Below are positions 1 to 7,835 of a stretch of DNA of 64,000 bases, one piece after another; the stretch's first letter is position 1; every line of letters begins with the position of its first letter. The notes beneath the pieces were generated by a model. The model had not been told where the DNA came from. It did not search any database and was given only the letters and a program-made list of their open reading frames with translations. The position numbers and the translations under genes are program-made. Source of the stretch: Sva-07 sp963715285 (lineage in GTDB: Bacteria > Actinomycetota > Acidimicrobiia > Acidimicrobiales > Ilumatobacteraceae); the NCBI GenBank assembly GCA_963715285.1, contig CAVQRU010000007.1, forward strand, positions 124,001-188,000, written 5' to 3'.

Positions 1-391
1 GTGCGTTCCAATCGGCGTCGGGCGCGGGCCCGCCGGCGGCGACCACGGCATCACGAACGCGCGCGCCCGGCTCGAGGACGTAGACCCCCGGGGCGATCAC
101 GGACCCGGCGACGTGCACCAGCACCGGCAACTCCGCAGTAGCGCCCCCGGCGGACGCCGCGTTCTCCGACGAGCCGTTGGCGGTGTCGCGTCCGATCGTG
201 GTCGCGACGGCCATCGTGAGCGACGCTTCGGTCGGAGGTGGCGGCGTGCGTACCAACCAGTAGGCGCCGGCGCACACCACGACGACGGCGACCGACGATG
301 CCATGAGCCGCGCAACGCCGAACCATGTGATCCAGGCTCGTGCCCGCTCCGCCGGCGACACCGGCACGTCGGGCCTCGACAAGGGTTCCAC
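1..391 (-). CDS. comEA: ComEA-like DNA uptake protein, N-terminal part
   Basis: The gene runs off the left edge, so only about 130 N-terminal residues are present. Translation from a GTG at 391, preceded by a GAGGAGG ribosome site, gives a short cytoplasmic N-terminus, one hydrophobic segment (around residues 30-48, SSVAVVVVCAGAYWLV), a Ser/Thr/Ala-rich linker and then an SLBB-type region (LVHVAGSVIAPGVYVLEPG, about residues 88-125). This order (membrane anchor, SLBB, then helix-hairpin-helix) is typical of ComEA, which binds incoming DNA at the cell surface during transformation. The helix-hairpin-helix part would lie beyond the window. The family call is confident, the exact start moderately so. 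Confidence 0.78.
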   Translation of the reverse strand, partial: MEPLSRPDVPVSPAERARAWITWFGVARLMASSVAVVVVCAGAYWLVRTPPPPTEASLTMAVATTIGRDTANGSSENAASAGGATAELPVLVHVAGSVIAPGVYVLEPGARVRDAVVAAGGPAPDADWNA

Positions 392-481
392 GATCGACCT
401 CCTCGACCGTTCGATGCGCAACGCGCAACGTTCACCAGGAGGGAGTCGGTGTGGGCAACGCTACCGGCGTCGCCTCTCGTT

Positions 482-1459
482 TCAGGTCGGCGGGCCGGAG
501 GAGGCGGCGCGCCAGAACGCGCGGTAGCTGGGGTACTCGATCGCCTCGGTCACCCAGCCGGCGCGCACGAGTTCGTCGTGCAGGCGCGGCAGGTTGCGCC
601 ACGGCACGCCCATGTCGACGTGGTGGGCCAGGTGCCAACCGGTGTTGTACGGCACCATCCAGTAGCGGGCGAGACGACTCTGGCGGATCACGTGCGTGGT
701 GAGACGGCGATCCTTCGAGCGCACCATGCCGCCGTGTTCGGCGATCGCCCGCAGGCGGTTCGACACCTTCCACAGGGTCGCCCACGACACGATCCACACG
801 ACGTACGCCAGCGGGCGCATGAACAGGACGGACACGCCGAGCATCACGATCTGCACCGCGAGGATCTGCTTGGCCTCGGTCTGCCCGCGGCGCAAGGCGT
901 GGTACAGCGAGCGGAAGTTCTTGTAGCCGCTGATGCCGAGCGCATCGCGCGTCAGCTTCCTGCGCCACGAGTCGGCGGGCACGGGATACCCCGAGTAGAG
1001 CGCCAGATCGGGCTCGTCGGGACCCATCTCGTCGCGATGGTGGGCGAAGTGCGCCCGTCGATACGCGAGCATCGCCTGGTAGGTCGGATACGCGAGCAGC
1101 CAACGGCCGACGGTGTCGTTGGCCCGACGGTTGGTGAACAGCAGCCGGTGGGCAGCCTCGTGAGCGAGGATGTTGAGGCACACGTGGCCACGCACCATCA
1201 GCACGAACGCCAGCAGGTACGACCACCAGGTGTTGATCCAGGCGGCCGCGATCACGACGCCGAACGACTGCAGGAGCGTGCTCGTGACCGCGACGACGTT
1301 GCGCGGGTTCGAGATTCGCCGCAGCTCGTTGCGGAGCGGCGGCAGCGGCTTGCCGCGCTCGTTCAGTCGATCGGTCGGCAGGACGTCGGGCAGCGCGTCG
1401 GCCGGCGGCACCATCGTCCTCGGCATTCGTGGAACTGCCGGAGTCGCCATCTGCGTCAT
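482..1459 (-). CDS. membrane fatty acid desaturase
   Basis: A 325-residue integral membrane di-iron enzyme of the fatty acid desaturase family, which introduces double bonds into acyl chains of lipids or acyl-CoA. The histidine boxes are visible: HEAAH at residues 100-104, HFAHH at 137-141 and HLAHH near residue 276, separated by hydrophobic segments. The gene is divergent from a PaaX-type regulator only 18 bp away, so the two share one control region. The start follows a TAACAT -10 element by 6 nt and has no ribosome site, which suggests leaderless translation. The substrate is not predictable from sequence. Confidence 0.85.
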   Translation of the reverse strand: MTQMATPAVPRMPRTMVPPADALPDVLPTDRLNERGKPLPPLRNELRRISNPRNVVAVTSTLLQSFGVVIAAAWINTWWSYLLAFVLMVRGHVCLNILAHEAAHRLLFTNRRANDTVGRWLLAYPTYQAMLAYRRAHFAHHRDEMGPDEPDLALYSGYPVPADSWRRKLTRDALGISGYKNFRSLYHALRRGQTEAKQILAVQIVMLGVSVLFMRPLAYVVWIVSWATLWKVSNRLRAIAEHGGMVRSKDRRLTTHVIRQSRLARYWMVPYNTGWHLAHHVDMGVPWRNLPRLHDELVRAGWVTEAIEYPSYRAFWRAASSGPPT

Positions 1460-1465
1460 GGGTCG

Positions 1466-1492
1466 ATGTTACACTCAATGATCGCTGTGATC
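1466..1492. promoter_or_regulatory. overlapping divergent promoters with inverted repeat
   Basis: A TAACAT -10 for the desaturase (minus, 1471-1466) overlaps a TACACT -10 candidate for the PaaX gene (plus, 1470-1475). Next to them lies TGATC-N5-GATCA (1479-1493), a small inverted repeat covering the first regulator codons. It is a possible autoregulatory PaaX site; that role is inference. Confidence 0.45.
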
Positions 1493-2287
1493 AATCCTCG
1501 TATCACCACGCCGGAGGCCTCGTCCGAGCTCCGACCGCTCAGTCCACGCTCGATCGTGCTGTCGGTGCTGCTCGGGTCCCATCCGCCGTCGATGCCGGTG
1601 GGCCGCCTGTTGGCGTTCACCTCCCTGTTCGGCATCACCGATGGCACCGCCCGCACGGCGCTCTCGCGGATGGTGACCAACGGCGAACTGGTGAACGTCG
1701 AGGGGACCTACCGTCTGGGCGGCCGCCTGCTCGAACGTCAAGCCCAGCAGGACGCGGGACGGGCCGGACCGACGGGCGACTGGGACGGGACCTGGTGGCT
1801 CGCAGCGGTCACCACCGACCGGCGGTCGGTGGCTGCGCGTCGCGACTTCCGCTCGCGGGTGATCGGGGCGCGGTTCGGCGAGTTGCGTCCCGACACGTGG
1901 CTGCGGCCCGCCAACATCGACGTACCGCTGGACCTCCCCGACGTGGTCCTCACACGTGGACCGATGCTGACCGGCGACGCAGCCGCTCTGGTCGCGAGCC
2001 TGTGGCCGCTCGACGAACTCGATCGGGAGGCACGTCGACACGCCGAACGCCTCGCAGCAGTGAGTGAACTCCTCGCCACCGACGACCGCGACCTCGCGCT
2101 GGTCGATTCGTTCGTCTCCCTGGCCGGCGCCCAACGATTCCTGCGGACCGAACCACAGCTGCCCGAGTCGCTCTCGCTCGGACCCGCTGCGGCAGAACTC
2201 CGCACTCGATACGGCGCCGTGGTCGGCGGCTTCCAGCGTCGGCTCGCCGAGTTCCTCGGAGCCGCGGTCAGTACAGGCGCGACGTGA
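1478..2287 (+). CDS. PaaX family transcriptional regulator
   Basis: About 269 residues. The N-terminal winged helix (residues about 20-85; RSIVLSVLLGSHPP, then GITDGTARTALSRMV) is typical of PaaX-like repressors, which sense CoA thioesters such as phenylacetyl-CoA. A PaaX C-terminal region follows. The open frame extends far upstream across the antisense of the desaturase, so the ATG at 1478 was chosen because it begins just before the conserved domain; an ATG at 1466 or a GTG at 1487 is also possible. Its close divergent neighbour suggests it controls the desaturase. The 3' end overlaps the convergent thioredoxin-like gene by 20 bp. Confidence 0.78.
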   Translation: MIAVINPRITTPEASSELRPLSPRSIVLSVLLGSHPPSMPVGRLLAFTSLFGITDGTARTALSRMVTNGELVNVEGTYRLGGRLLERQAQQDAGRAGPTGDWDGTWWLAAVTTDRRSVAARRDFRSRVIGARFGELRPDTWLRPANIDVPLDLPDVVLTRGPMLTGDAAALVASLWPLDELDREARRHAERLAAVSELLATDDRDLALVDSFVSLAGAQRFLRTEPQLPESLSLGPAAAELRTRYGAVVGGFQRRLAEFLGAAVSTGAT

Positions 2288-2975
2288 GCCGGCGGCGGTA
2301 CTCCGCCGTGCGAGGGTCGGTCGGGCCCATCAATTCGAGGAGGTCGACGAACTTCTGGCGCGCCTCGTCGTCGGTCTTCACCAACTCGAGCAACGCCGAG
2401 AGCTGCTCGTCGTAGTCGTCGTCGGCCGGCTCGCCGACACGGGCGAGCGCCGCCACGTGCCGGGTGCGGTCGGACTCGGGGATGCGGGCCAGCAGCGCGA
2501 GCGCCTCGTCGTTCTCGCCGTCGGCGATCAACAGCTCGGCGAGTGCGACGATCACGTCCTCGTTCGCAGGCTCCATCGACAGCGCGATGCGCAGGCTGCC
2601 CTCGTCGCCCGCCTCGATCAACTCGGCAACGGCGAGCTGTTCATCGCTCGGCAGCAGCGCGTCGACGAACTCCTTCACGGCGTGCTCCGGGTACGACCCC
2701 ATGAACCCGTCGACGACGGCACCGTCCTTGAGGGCGTACACCGCCGGGATCGACTGCACCTTGAACGCCTGGCTGAGCCCCGGGTTCTCGTCGACGTTGA
2801 CCTTGGCGAGCACGACCTTGCCACCGGTGTCGTCGACCACCTTCTCGATGATCGGGCCGAGGGTCTTGCACGGGCCGCACCACGGTGCCCAGAGGTCGAC
2901 GACCACCGGCACCTCCTTCGACTTGTCGATGACTTCGGTCTGGAAGTTGGCGTCGGTGACGTCGATGGCTGCCAT
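2268..2975 (-). CDS. thioredoxin-TPR protein (YbbN/CnoX-like)
   Basis: 235 residues. The N-terminal 110 residues are a thioredoxin fold with an intact WCGPC active site at residues 32-36 and the cis-proline loop SIPAVYALKDG. The C-terminal half is helical and alanine/leucine-rich with TPR-like repeats (ALAELLIADGENDEALALLARIP). This is the architecture of YbbN/CnoX, a chaperone-like redox protein. Many members have lost the CxxC, but this one keeps it. The ATG at 2975 lies 7 nt downstream of a TAGCGT -10 element without a ribosome site, so translation is probably leaderless. Confidence 0.85.
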   Translation of the reverse strand: MAAIDVTDANFQTEVIDKSKEVPVVVDLWAPWCGPCKTLGPIIEKVVDDTGGKVVLAKVNVDENPGLSQAFKVQSIPAVYALKDGAVVDGFMGSYPEHAVKEFVDALLPSDEQLAVAELIEAGDEGSLRIALSMEPANEDVIVALAELLIADGENDEALALLARIPESDRTRHVAALARVGEPADDDYDEQLSALLELVKTDDEARQKFVDLLELMGPTDPRTAEYRRRLTSRLY

Positions 2976-2982
2976 GGACTCA

Positions 2983-2988
2983 ACGCTA
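2983..2988 (-). promoter_or_regulatory. -10 element, leaderless promoter of thioredoxin-TPR gene
   Basis: TAGCGT on the minus strand ends 7 nt before the ATG at 2975. The same hexamer and spacing recur before the acyl-AMP ligase gene at 21746. Confidence 0.5.
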
Positions 2989-3070
2989 TCGGTGAGCGAT
3001 GGCTACCCTCGGACACACGCTCGGTGACGTCGAGCGACGACCGTGTGGAGACGAGACGAATCGGGATGAC

Positions 3071-4108
3071 ATGAACGACGTGCCGGGAATCGATGTCGAA
3101 GCGGTCACCGCATGGCTGCAGGAGCACGTCGACGCCGCGACCGGACCGTTCGCCTTCGACGTGATCGCCGGCGGACACTCGAACCTGACGTTTCGTGTCA
3201 CCGGCAGCGACGGCGCCCGGTTCGTGCTGCGTCGCCCACCGCTCGGCCATGTGCTCGCGAGCGCCCACGACATGGGTCGCGAGCACCGCATCCTGTCGGG
3301 CCTGCAGACGTCGGCGGTCCCGGTGCCACCCGTGTTGGGGTTCTGCGACGATGTCGAGGTCAATGGCGCACCCTTCTACGTGATGGGCTTCGTCGACGGT
3401 CACGTCCTGCGCGACCGCGACAGCGCCGAACGGGCGCTCGTCGACGAGACATCACGCAGCAACGCCAGCCGCTCGCTCGTCGACACGATGGCAGCGATCC
3501 ACGCAGTCGATCTCGACGCCGCCGGCCTGGCGGATCTCGGCCGTCACGAGGGCTACATCGAGCGCCAACTGAAGCGCTGGTACGGCCAGTGGAACCAGGG
3601 CAAGACCCGCGAGCTCGCCGCGGTCGACCGGGTCTACGACGGCCTGCTCGCTCGGATCCCCGAGCAGGGTCCCGCCACGATCGTGCACGGCGACTACCGG
3701 CTCGACAACTGCATGGTCGGCGACGACGGCACGGTGGTGGCGGTGCTCGACTGGGAGATCTGCACGCTCGGCGATCCGCTCGCCGACGTCGGCCTGCTGC
3801 AGGTGTACTGGAACGGCCCGGACGACGCCGAGGGAGCCTGGAGCGGCACCGCCACGTCGGCGCCGGGCTTCTGGAACCGCAGCGACCTCGCCGCCCGGTA
3901 TGCCGAGGTGTCCGGACGAGACCTGTCGCAACTCGACTTCTACGTCGCCTTCGCGTTCTGGAAGCTCGCCTGCATCATCGAAGGTGTGTACTCCCGGTAC
4001 CTCGGTGGCGCACTCGGTGACCGGCCGCCCGAGGAGCTCGCACCGTTCAAGCTCCAGGTCGAACAGGCCGCGGCGAGCGCAGAGCGGTACCTGGAGGCGC
4101 TGCGGTGA
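3071..4108 (+). CDS. phosphotransferase family (APH/ACAD10-like) kinase
   Basis: 345 residues of the aminoglycoside phosphotransferase / choline kinase-like fold, in the branch resembling the N-terminal kinase domain of ACAD10/11. Visible motifs: the nucleotide loop GGHSNLTF (about residues 34-41), the catalytic HGDYRLDN (near 205) and the metal-binding LDWEICTLGDPLADVG (near 228). Such actinobacterial enzymes often sit with acyl-CoA dehydrogenases and may phosphorylate hydroxyacyl-CoA; no such partner is adjacent here. The frame opens at 2999, but the ATG at 3071 fits the family's start. The stop overlaps the next gene's GTG. Confidence 0.8.
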   Translation: MNDVPGIDVEAVTAWLQEHVDAATGPFAFDVIAGGHSNLTFRVTGSDGARFVLRRPPLGHVLASAHDMGREHRILSGLQTSAVPVPPVLGFCDDVEVNGAPFYVMGFVDGHVLRDRDSAERALVDETSRSNASRSLVDTMAAIHAVDLDAAGLADLGRHEGYIERQLKRWYGQWNQGKTRELAAVDRVYDGLLARIPEQGPATIVHGDYRLDNCMVGDDGTVVAVLDWEICTLGDPLADVGLLQVYWNGPDDAEGAWSGTATSAPGFWNRSDLAARYAEVSGRDLSQLDFYVAFAFWKLACIIEGVYSRYLGGALGDRPPEELAPFKLQVEQAAASAERYLEALR

Positions 4109-5019
4109 GCGATCACGACGGACGCGACGCCCAAGGACGCCGGGTCGACGACGCCTACGAGTGGTTGGTCGACGAACCGAACGTGCACGAACCCGTCCTC
4201 GTCGTGATGCTGACGGGATGGATCGACGCCGCGGGTGCAGCAGCCGCCGCCGCTGACGCATTCGCACGCGAGTGCGAGACGAGCCCGCTCGTGCGGTTCG
4301 ACGACGACACGTTCATCGACTACCGGGCCCGCCGTCCGATCATGGAGCTCCGCGACGGCGTCAACACCGACCTCGTCTGGTCGACGATCGAGCTGCGTTC
4401 GGGCCGATCGAGTTCGGGGCGCGACGTGCTCGTCCTCACCGGCCCGGAACCCGACATGGCCTGGCATCGCTTCGCCGCGGCGATCGGCGACATCTGCGTC
4501 GAACTCGGCGTGACGAAGATGATCGCCTTCGGTGCCTACCCGTTCGCTGCCCCCCACACGCGCACGCCGCGCCTGTCGTGTTCGTCGCCGTCGACCGAGG
4601 TGCTCGCCAACGTCACGTTCGCCCGCAGTTCGGTCGACGTTCCCGCCGGCATGGCCGCCGCGCTCGAGCACGCGCTCCACGCCCGCAAGATCCCGGCCCT
4701 CGGCATCTGGGTGCAGGTACCGCACTACGTCAGTGCCCTGCCCTATCCGGCGGCGTCGGTGGCGCTGCTCGACGGGCTGACCGAGGTGACCGGTATCGAG
4801 GTCGCGGCTGCCGATCTCCGCTCGGCCGTCGTCCCCCAACGCCAGCGAATCGACGCATCGATCGCCGACAACTCCGATCACGTCACCATGCTGCGCCAGC
4901 TCGAGGAGCTGTACGACGCCTCGACCGATGGTGAGGTGACGCCGGGTCCCGCGTTCGAGATGCGCTCGGGCGACGAGCTCGCCGACGAGATCCAACAGTT
5001 CCTCCGCGACCAGGACTGA
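4105..5019 (+). CDS. PAC2 family protein
   Basis: 304 residues matching the PAC2 (proteasome assembly chaperone-like) family that is widespread in actinobacteria. Typical traits are the early VLVVMLTGWIDAAGAA segment, the central GAYPFAAPHTR and the late GIWVQVPHYVSALPYPAAS block. The biochemical role in bacteria is unknown. The GTG start overlaps the stop of the upstream kinase gene (GTGA), so the two are probably translationally coupled. The acidic C-terminus (EIQQFLRDQD) is common in the family. Confidence 0.82.
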   Translation: MSDHDGRDAQGRRVDDAYEWLVDEPNVHEPVLVVMLTGWIDAAGAAAAAADAFARECETSPLVRFDDDTFIDYRARRPIMELRDGVNTDLVWSTIELRSGRSSSGRDVLVLTGPEPDMAWHRFAAAIGDICVELGVTKMIAFGAYPFAAPHTRTPRLSCSSPSTEVLANVTFARSSVDVPAGMAAALEHALHARKIPALGIWVQVPHYVSALPYPAASVALLDGLTEVTGIEVAAADLRSAVVPQRQRIDASIADNSDHVTMLRQLEELYDASTDGEVTPGPAFEMRSGDELADEIQQFLRDQD

Positions 5020-5065
5020 CACCGGCGGGATCCCGTCGGGATCGGGCGACGACGCGCACGGGGTT

Positions 5066-5071
5066 TAGGGT
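5066..5071 (+). promoter_or_regulatory. -10 element, leaderless promoter of LLM gene
   Basis: TAGGGT ends 6 nt before the ATG at 5078 and no ribosome site lies between them. Confidence 0.5.
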
Positions 5072-5077
5072 CGGGGC

Positions 5078-6097
5078 ATGAAGATCGACGGGGGAATCGG
5101 AACCGACCTGCGCAACGTGCCCCAGCAGGCACGGGAGGTCGAGGCGGCGGGGTATTCGGGGGCGTGGACCGCCGAGACGTCGCACGACCCGTTCCTCCCA
5201 CTGCTGCTCGCGGCCGAGCACACCGACACACTGGAGCTCGGCACGTCGATCGCCGTGGCGTTCGCCCGCAACCCGATGACGCTGGCCAACACGGCGTGGG
5301 ATCTGCAGGCCTACTCGCAGGGCCGCTTCATCCTGGGGCTCGGCAGCCAGATCAAGCCGCACATCACCAAGCGGTTCTCGATGGAGTGGAGCCATCCCGC
5401 CGCCCGGATGCGCGAGATGGTGCTCGCGATGCGAGCGATCTGGAACACGTGGCTGACCGGCGAGAAGCTCGACTTCCGCGGCGAGTTCTACACGCACACG
5501 TTGATGACGCCGTTCTTCACGCCGAACGCGAAGGAGCTCGACGGGTTCGGTCCTCCCAAGGTGTTCCTCGCCGGCGTCGGCGAGCTGATGACCGAGGTCG
5601 CGGGCGAAGTCTGCGACGGCTTCATCTGCCACGGCTTCACCACCGAGCGGTATCTCCGCGAGGTCACGATCCCCGCCCTCGAGCGTGGCCGGGCCAAGGC
5701 CGGCAAGACGATGGAGGGCTTCGAGATCATCGGACCGTCGTTCGTCGTCACCGGCAACGACGCCGCCGAACTCGAGGCGGCCGCCACCGCCACCCGTCAG
5801 CAGATCGCGTTCTACGGCTCGACGCCGGCCTACCGAAACGTGCTCGAGATCCACGGCTGGGGCGGCCTGCAGGACGAGCTGAACACGCTGTCGAAGCAGG
5901 GCGAGTGGGCGAAGATGGGCACGCTGATCGACGACGAGATCCTCAACACGTTCGCGGTCGTCGGCGAACCCGAGGGCATCGCCCCCGAGCTGACCAAGCG
6001 GTACGGCGACGTGATCCAGCGGATCAGCTTCTACGCGCCGTACGCCAGCGACCCCGACCGCTGGGCGGCCGTGATGGCCGCCCTCAAAGCCGCCTGA
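5078..6097 (+). CDS. LLM-class F420-dependent oxidoreductase (TIGR03617-like)
   Basis: 339 residues of the luciferase-like monooxygenase TIM-barrel superfamily, in the actinobacterial F420-dependent branch. Seen are GYSGAWTAETSHDPFLPLLLAAEHT, here quoted only in part (residues about 25-45), the TSIAVAFARNPMTLA strand, QGRFILGLGSQ and the C-terminal FYAPYASDPDRW. Members pass hydride between coenzyme F420 and organic substrates, but the substrate here cannot be told. It is monocistronic: leaderless-type promoter upstream and a strong hairpin at the 3' end. Confidence 0.85.
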   Translation: MKIDGGIGTDLRNVPQQAREVEAAGYSGAWTAETSHDPFLPLLLAAEHTDTLELGTSIAVAFARNPMTLANTAWDLQAYSQGRFILGLGSQIKPHITKRFSMEWSHPAARMREMVLAMRAIWNTWLTGEKLDFRGEFYTHTLMTPFFTPNAKELDGFGPPKVFLAGVGELMTEVAGEVCDGFICHGFTTERYLREVTIPALERGRAKAGKTMEGFEIIGPSFVVTGNDAAELEAAATATRQQIAFYGSTPAYRNVLEIHGWGGLQDELNTLSKQGEWAKMGTLIDDEILNTFAVVGEPEGIAPELTKRYGDVIQRISFYAPYASDPDRWAAVMAALKAA

Positions 6098-6099
6098 GC

Positions 6100-6132
6100 G
6101 ATCACGCCCGGGGTCAGACCCCGGACGTGATC
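6100..6132. terminator. bidirectional terminator-like GGGGTC hairpin
   Basis: A 16-bp stem with one mismatch and a 1-nt centre: outer arms GATCACG/CGTGATC, inner arms GGGGTC/GACCCC. It lies between convergent genes, overlapping the stop of the metal permease gene. It has the same core as hairpins at 20001 and 22215 but different outer arms. Confidence 0.65.
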
Positions 6133-6979
6133 AGTGGGCGTGGGCGACCGACGCAGCGCGACGACGGAAGCGACCGCCGAAGACGTAGGCGACGATGAAG
6201 AAGCACGCCGACGTCAGCACGATCGTCGGGCCCGAGGCGACGTCGAGGTGATAGCTGGCGTTCATCCCGACGAACCCGCTGACCGCGCCGATGACCGCTG
6301 ACAAGGCGAGCATCTTGCCGAAACTGTCGGTCAGCATGCGGGCGACCACTGCGGGCACCACGAGCGTGGCCGCGATCAGCGTCACGCCCATCACGTTCAT
6401 CGTGGCCAGCACCGTCGCCGACAGCACGATCATCAGCAGCGCGTCGATCCACGCCGTGCGTACGCCGGTCGCGGCCGCCACCTGCGAATCGAACGTGGTG
6501 AACAGCAACTGCCGATAGAAGAAGAACACGATCGCGGCAGTTGCGAGGGCGACGCCCAGGATCAGCAGTACGTCGGAGTTCGTGACGCCGAGCACGTTGC
6601 CGAACAGCAGCGCATCGGCGTTCCGACCCGGCGAACCGTAGATCTGCACGAGCGCGAGTCCGAGCGCGAAGGAGGCCGTGGTGACCACCCCGATCGCGGC
6701 GTCGGAGCCGATCGGCCGTCGCCGCACGATGCCACCGACGGCGAGCGCCGTGATCACGCCCCAGATGCCGGCACCGAGGAACAGGTTCACCCCGGCCAGG
6801 CCCGCGACCGCGTAGCCGCCGAAGATCGAGTGCGACAGCCCGTGGCCGATGTAGCTCATGTTGCGCAACACCACGTAGCACCCGACGACGCCGCACAGCG
6901 CACCCGCGATCGTGGCGACGTAGAGGCCGTTTCGGAAGAACTCGAACTCGTAGGGCCGGATCAGTTCCGCCCAGCTCAT
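6131..6979 (-). CDS. metal ABC transporter permease (ZnuB/MntB type)
   Basis: 282 residues with about eight hydrophobic segments and the ABC-3 family signature (MSYIGHGLSHSIFGGYAVAG near residues 41-60; GVTNSDVLLI; DALLMIVLSATVL). It is the membrane channel of a zinc or manganese importer. The ATG at 6979 overlaps the ATPase gene's stop (ATGA). The open frame continues upstream but only as antiparallel noise over the ATPase gene. Metal specificity cannot be told from the permease. Confidence 0.9.
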   Translation of the reverse strand: MSWAELIRPYEFEFFRNGLYVATIAGALCGVVGCYVVLRNMSYIGHGLSHSIFGGYAVAGLAGVNLFLGAGIWGVITALAVGGIVRRRPIGSDAAIGVVTTASFALGLALVQIYGSPGRNADALLFGNVLGVTNSDVLLILGVALATAAIVFFFYRQLLFTTFDSQVAAATGVRTAWIDALLMIVLSATVLATMNVMGVTLIAATLVVPAVVARMLTDSFGKMLALSAVIGAVSGFVGMNASYHLDVASGPTIVLTSACFFIVAYVFGGRFRRRAASVAHAH

Positions 6980-7788
6980 GCCGATTCCCCCGCCGTACGA
7001 CGGCGCAGCGGCGTCACGTTGGCGTCGATCGGCGCATCGACCACCACACGCATACCGCCGTGCTCGAGCACCTCCATCGGCGAGCCGTACGTGCGCTCCA
7101 GCACGTCGGGCACGAGCACCTCCTCGGGGCTTCCGGCACCGATGACCGATCGATTCAGGCACACGACGGTGGGCAGGTGGGCGGCGATGCCGTTCAGGTC
7201 GTGTGTCGTGAGCACGATCGTGAGCCCGTCGGCATTGAGGTCGTCGAGCAGGTGCAGCACGTCGTGACGCGTCCTGACGTCGAGCCCCGACGTGGGCTCG
7301 TCGAGGAAGATCACCTGAGCGTTCGTGAACAGTGCCCGGGCGAGGAACACGCGCTGCTGCTGGCCGCCGGAGAGTTCGCGGATGTGCCGACCGCCGAGCC
7401 CGACCATCCCGAGCCGCTCGAGCACGGAGGCGATCTCGAGACGCTCGCTTTTCGTGATCCAGGGCATCCGGAGCCCCCGTGCGCGTGCCATGCCAACGCA
7501 CTCGGCCACCGTGACGGGGAAGTTCCAGTCGATCGTCTCGACCTGGGGCACGAGCCCGACGGCGAGGCCCGAGGCGCGGCGCACGCTGCCCGACACCGGC
7601 GACACCGTGCCGAGCATCGCCTTGAGCAGCGTCGACTTGCCCGATCCCGACGGGCCGACGATCCCGACGAGGTCGCCTGGTTCGATCGTCAGGTCGACGT
7701 CGATCAGCACGGGCGCGCCACCGTCGTAGTTGACCGTCAGCCGATCGACGACGATCAACCCGCCGGCGAGGTCGCCGGACGAGGTCAA
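6976..7788 (-). CDS. metal ABC transporter ATP-binding protein (ZnuC type)
   Basis: 270 residues, a standard ABC ATPase: Walker A GPSGSGKST (45-53), signature LSGGQQQR (about 140), Walker B VIFLDEPTSGLD, H-loop TTHDLN. PQVETIDWNFPVTV after the Walker A is typical of the zinc/manganese-type subfamily. The start codon appears to be TTG at 7788, overlapping the TGA of a 16-codon micro-ORF (TTGA). If translation begins later, the VVDRLTV strand still belongs to the domain. Confidence 0.9.
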   Translation of the reverse strand: MTSSGDLAGGLIVVDRLTVNYDGGAPVLIDVDLTIEPGDLVGIVGPSGSGKSTLLKAMLGTVSPVSGSVRRASGLAVGLVPQVETIDWNFPVTVAECVGMARARGLRMPWITKSERLEIASVLERLGMVGLGGRHIRELSGGQQQRVFLARALFTNAQVIFLDEPTSGLDVRTRHDVLHLLDDLNADGLTIVLTTHDLNGIAAHLPTVVCLNRSVIGAGSPEEVLVPDVLERTYGSPMEVLEHGGMRVVVDAPIDANVTPLRRRTAGESA

Positions 7789-7835
7789 GCGCTCGAACCC
7801 GTCACGTTCGAGCCGATCACGTTCGAACCGGTCAT
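7785..7835 (-). CDS. 16-codon repeat micro-ORF bridging two transporter genes
   Basis: This fills the gap between the binding-protein and ATPase genes. Its ATG overlaps the binding-protein stop (ATGA) and its TGA overlaps the TTG of the ATPase gene (TTGA). The peptide is MTGSNVIGSNVTGSSA, made of imperfect 5-residue repeats from a 15-bp direct repeat (7793-7837). It could be a coupling device that lets ribosomes pass from gene to gene, or simply repeat DNA. No product is known. Confidence 0.4.
   Translation of the reverse strand: MTGSNVIGSNVTGSSA

Noticed and set aside
113..2287. 724-codon open frame on the plus strand
   Set aside because: Its first two thirds run antisense to the desaturase and are Arg/His/Gly-rich noise; only the part from 1478 shows PaaX domain sequence.
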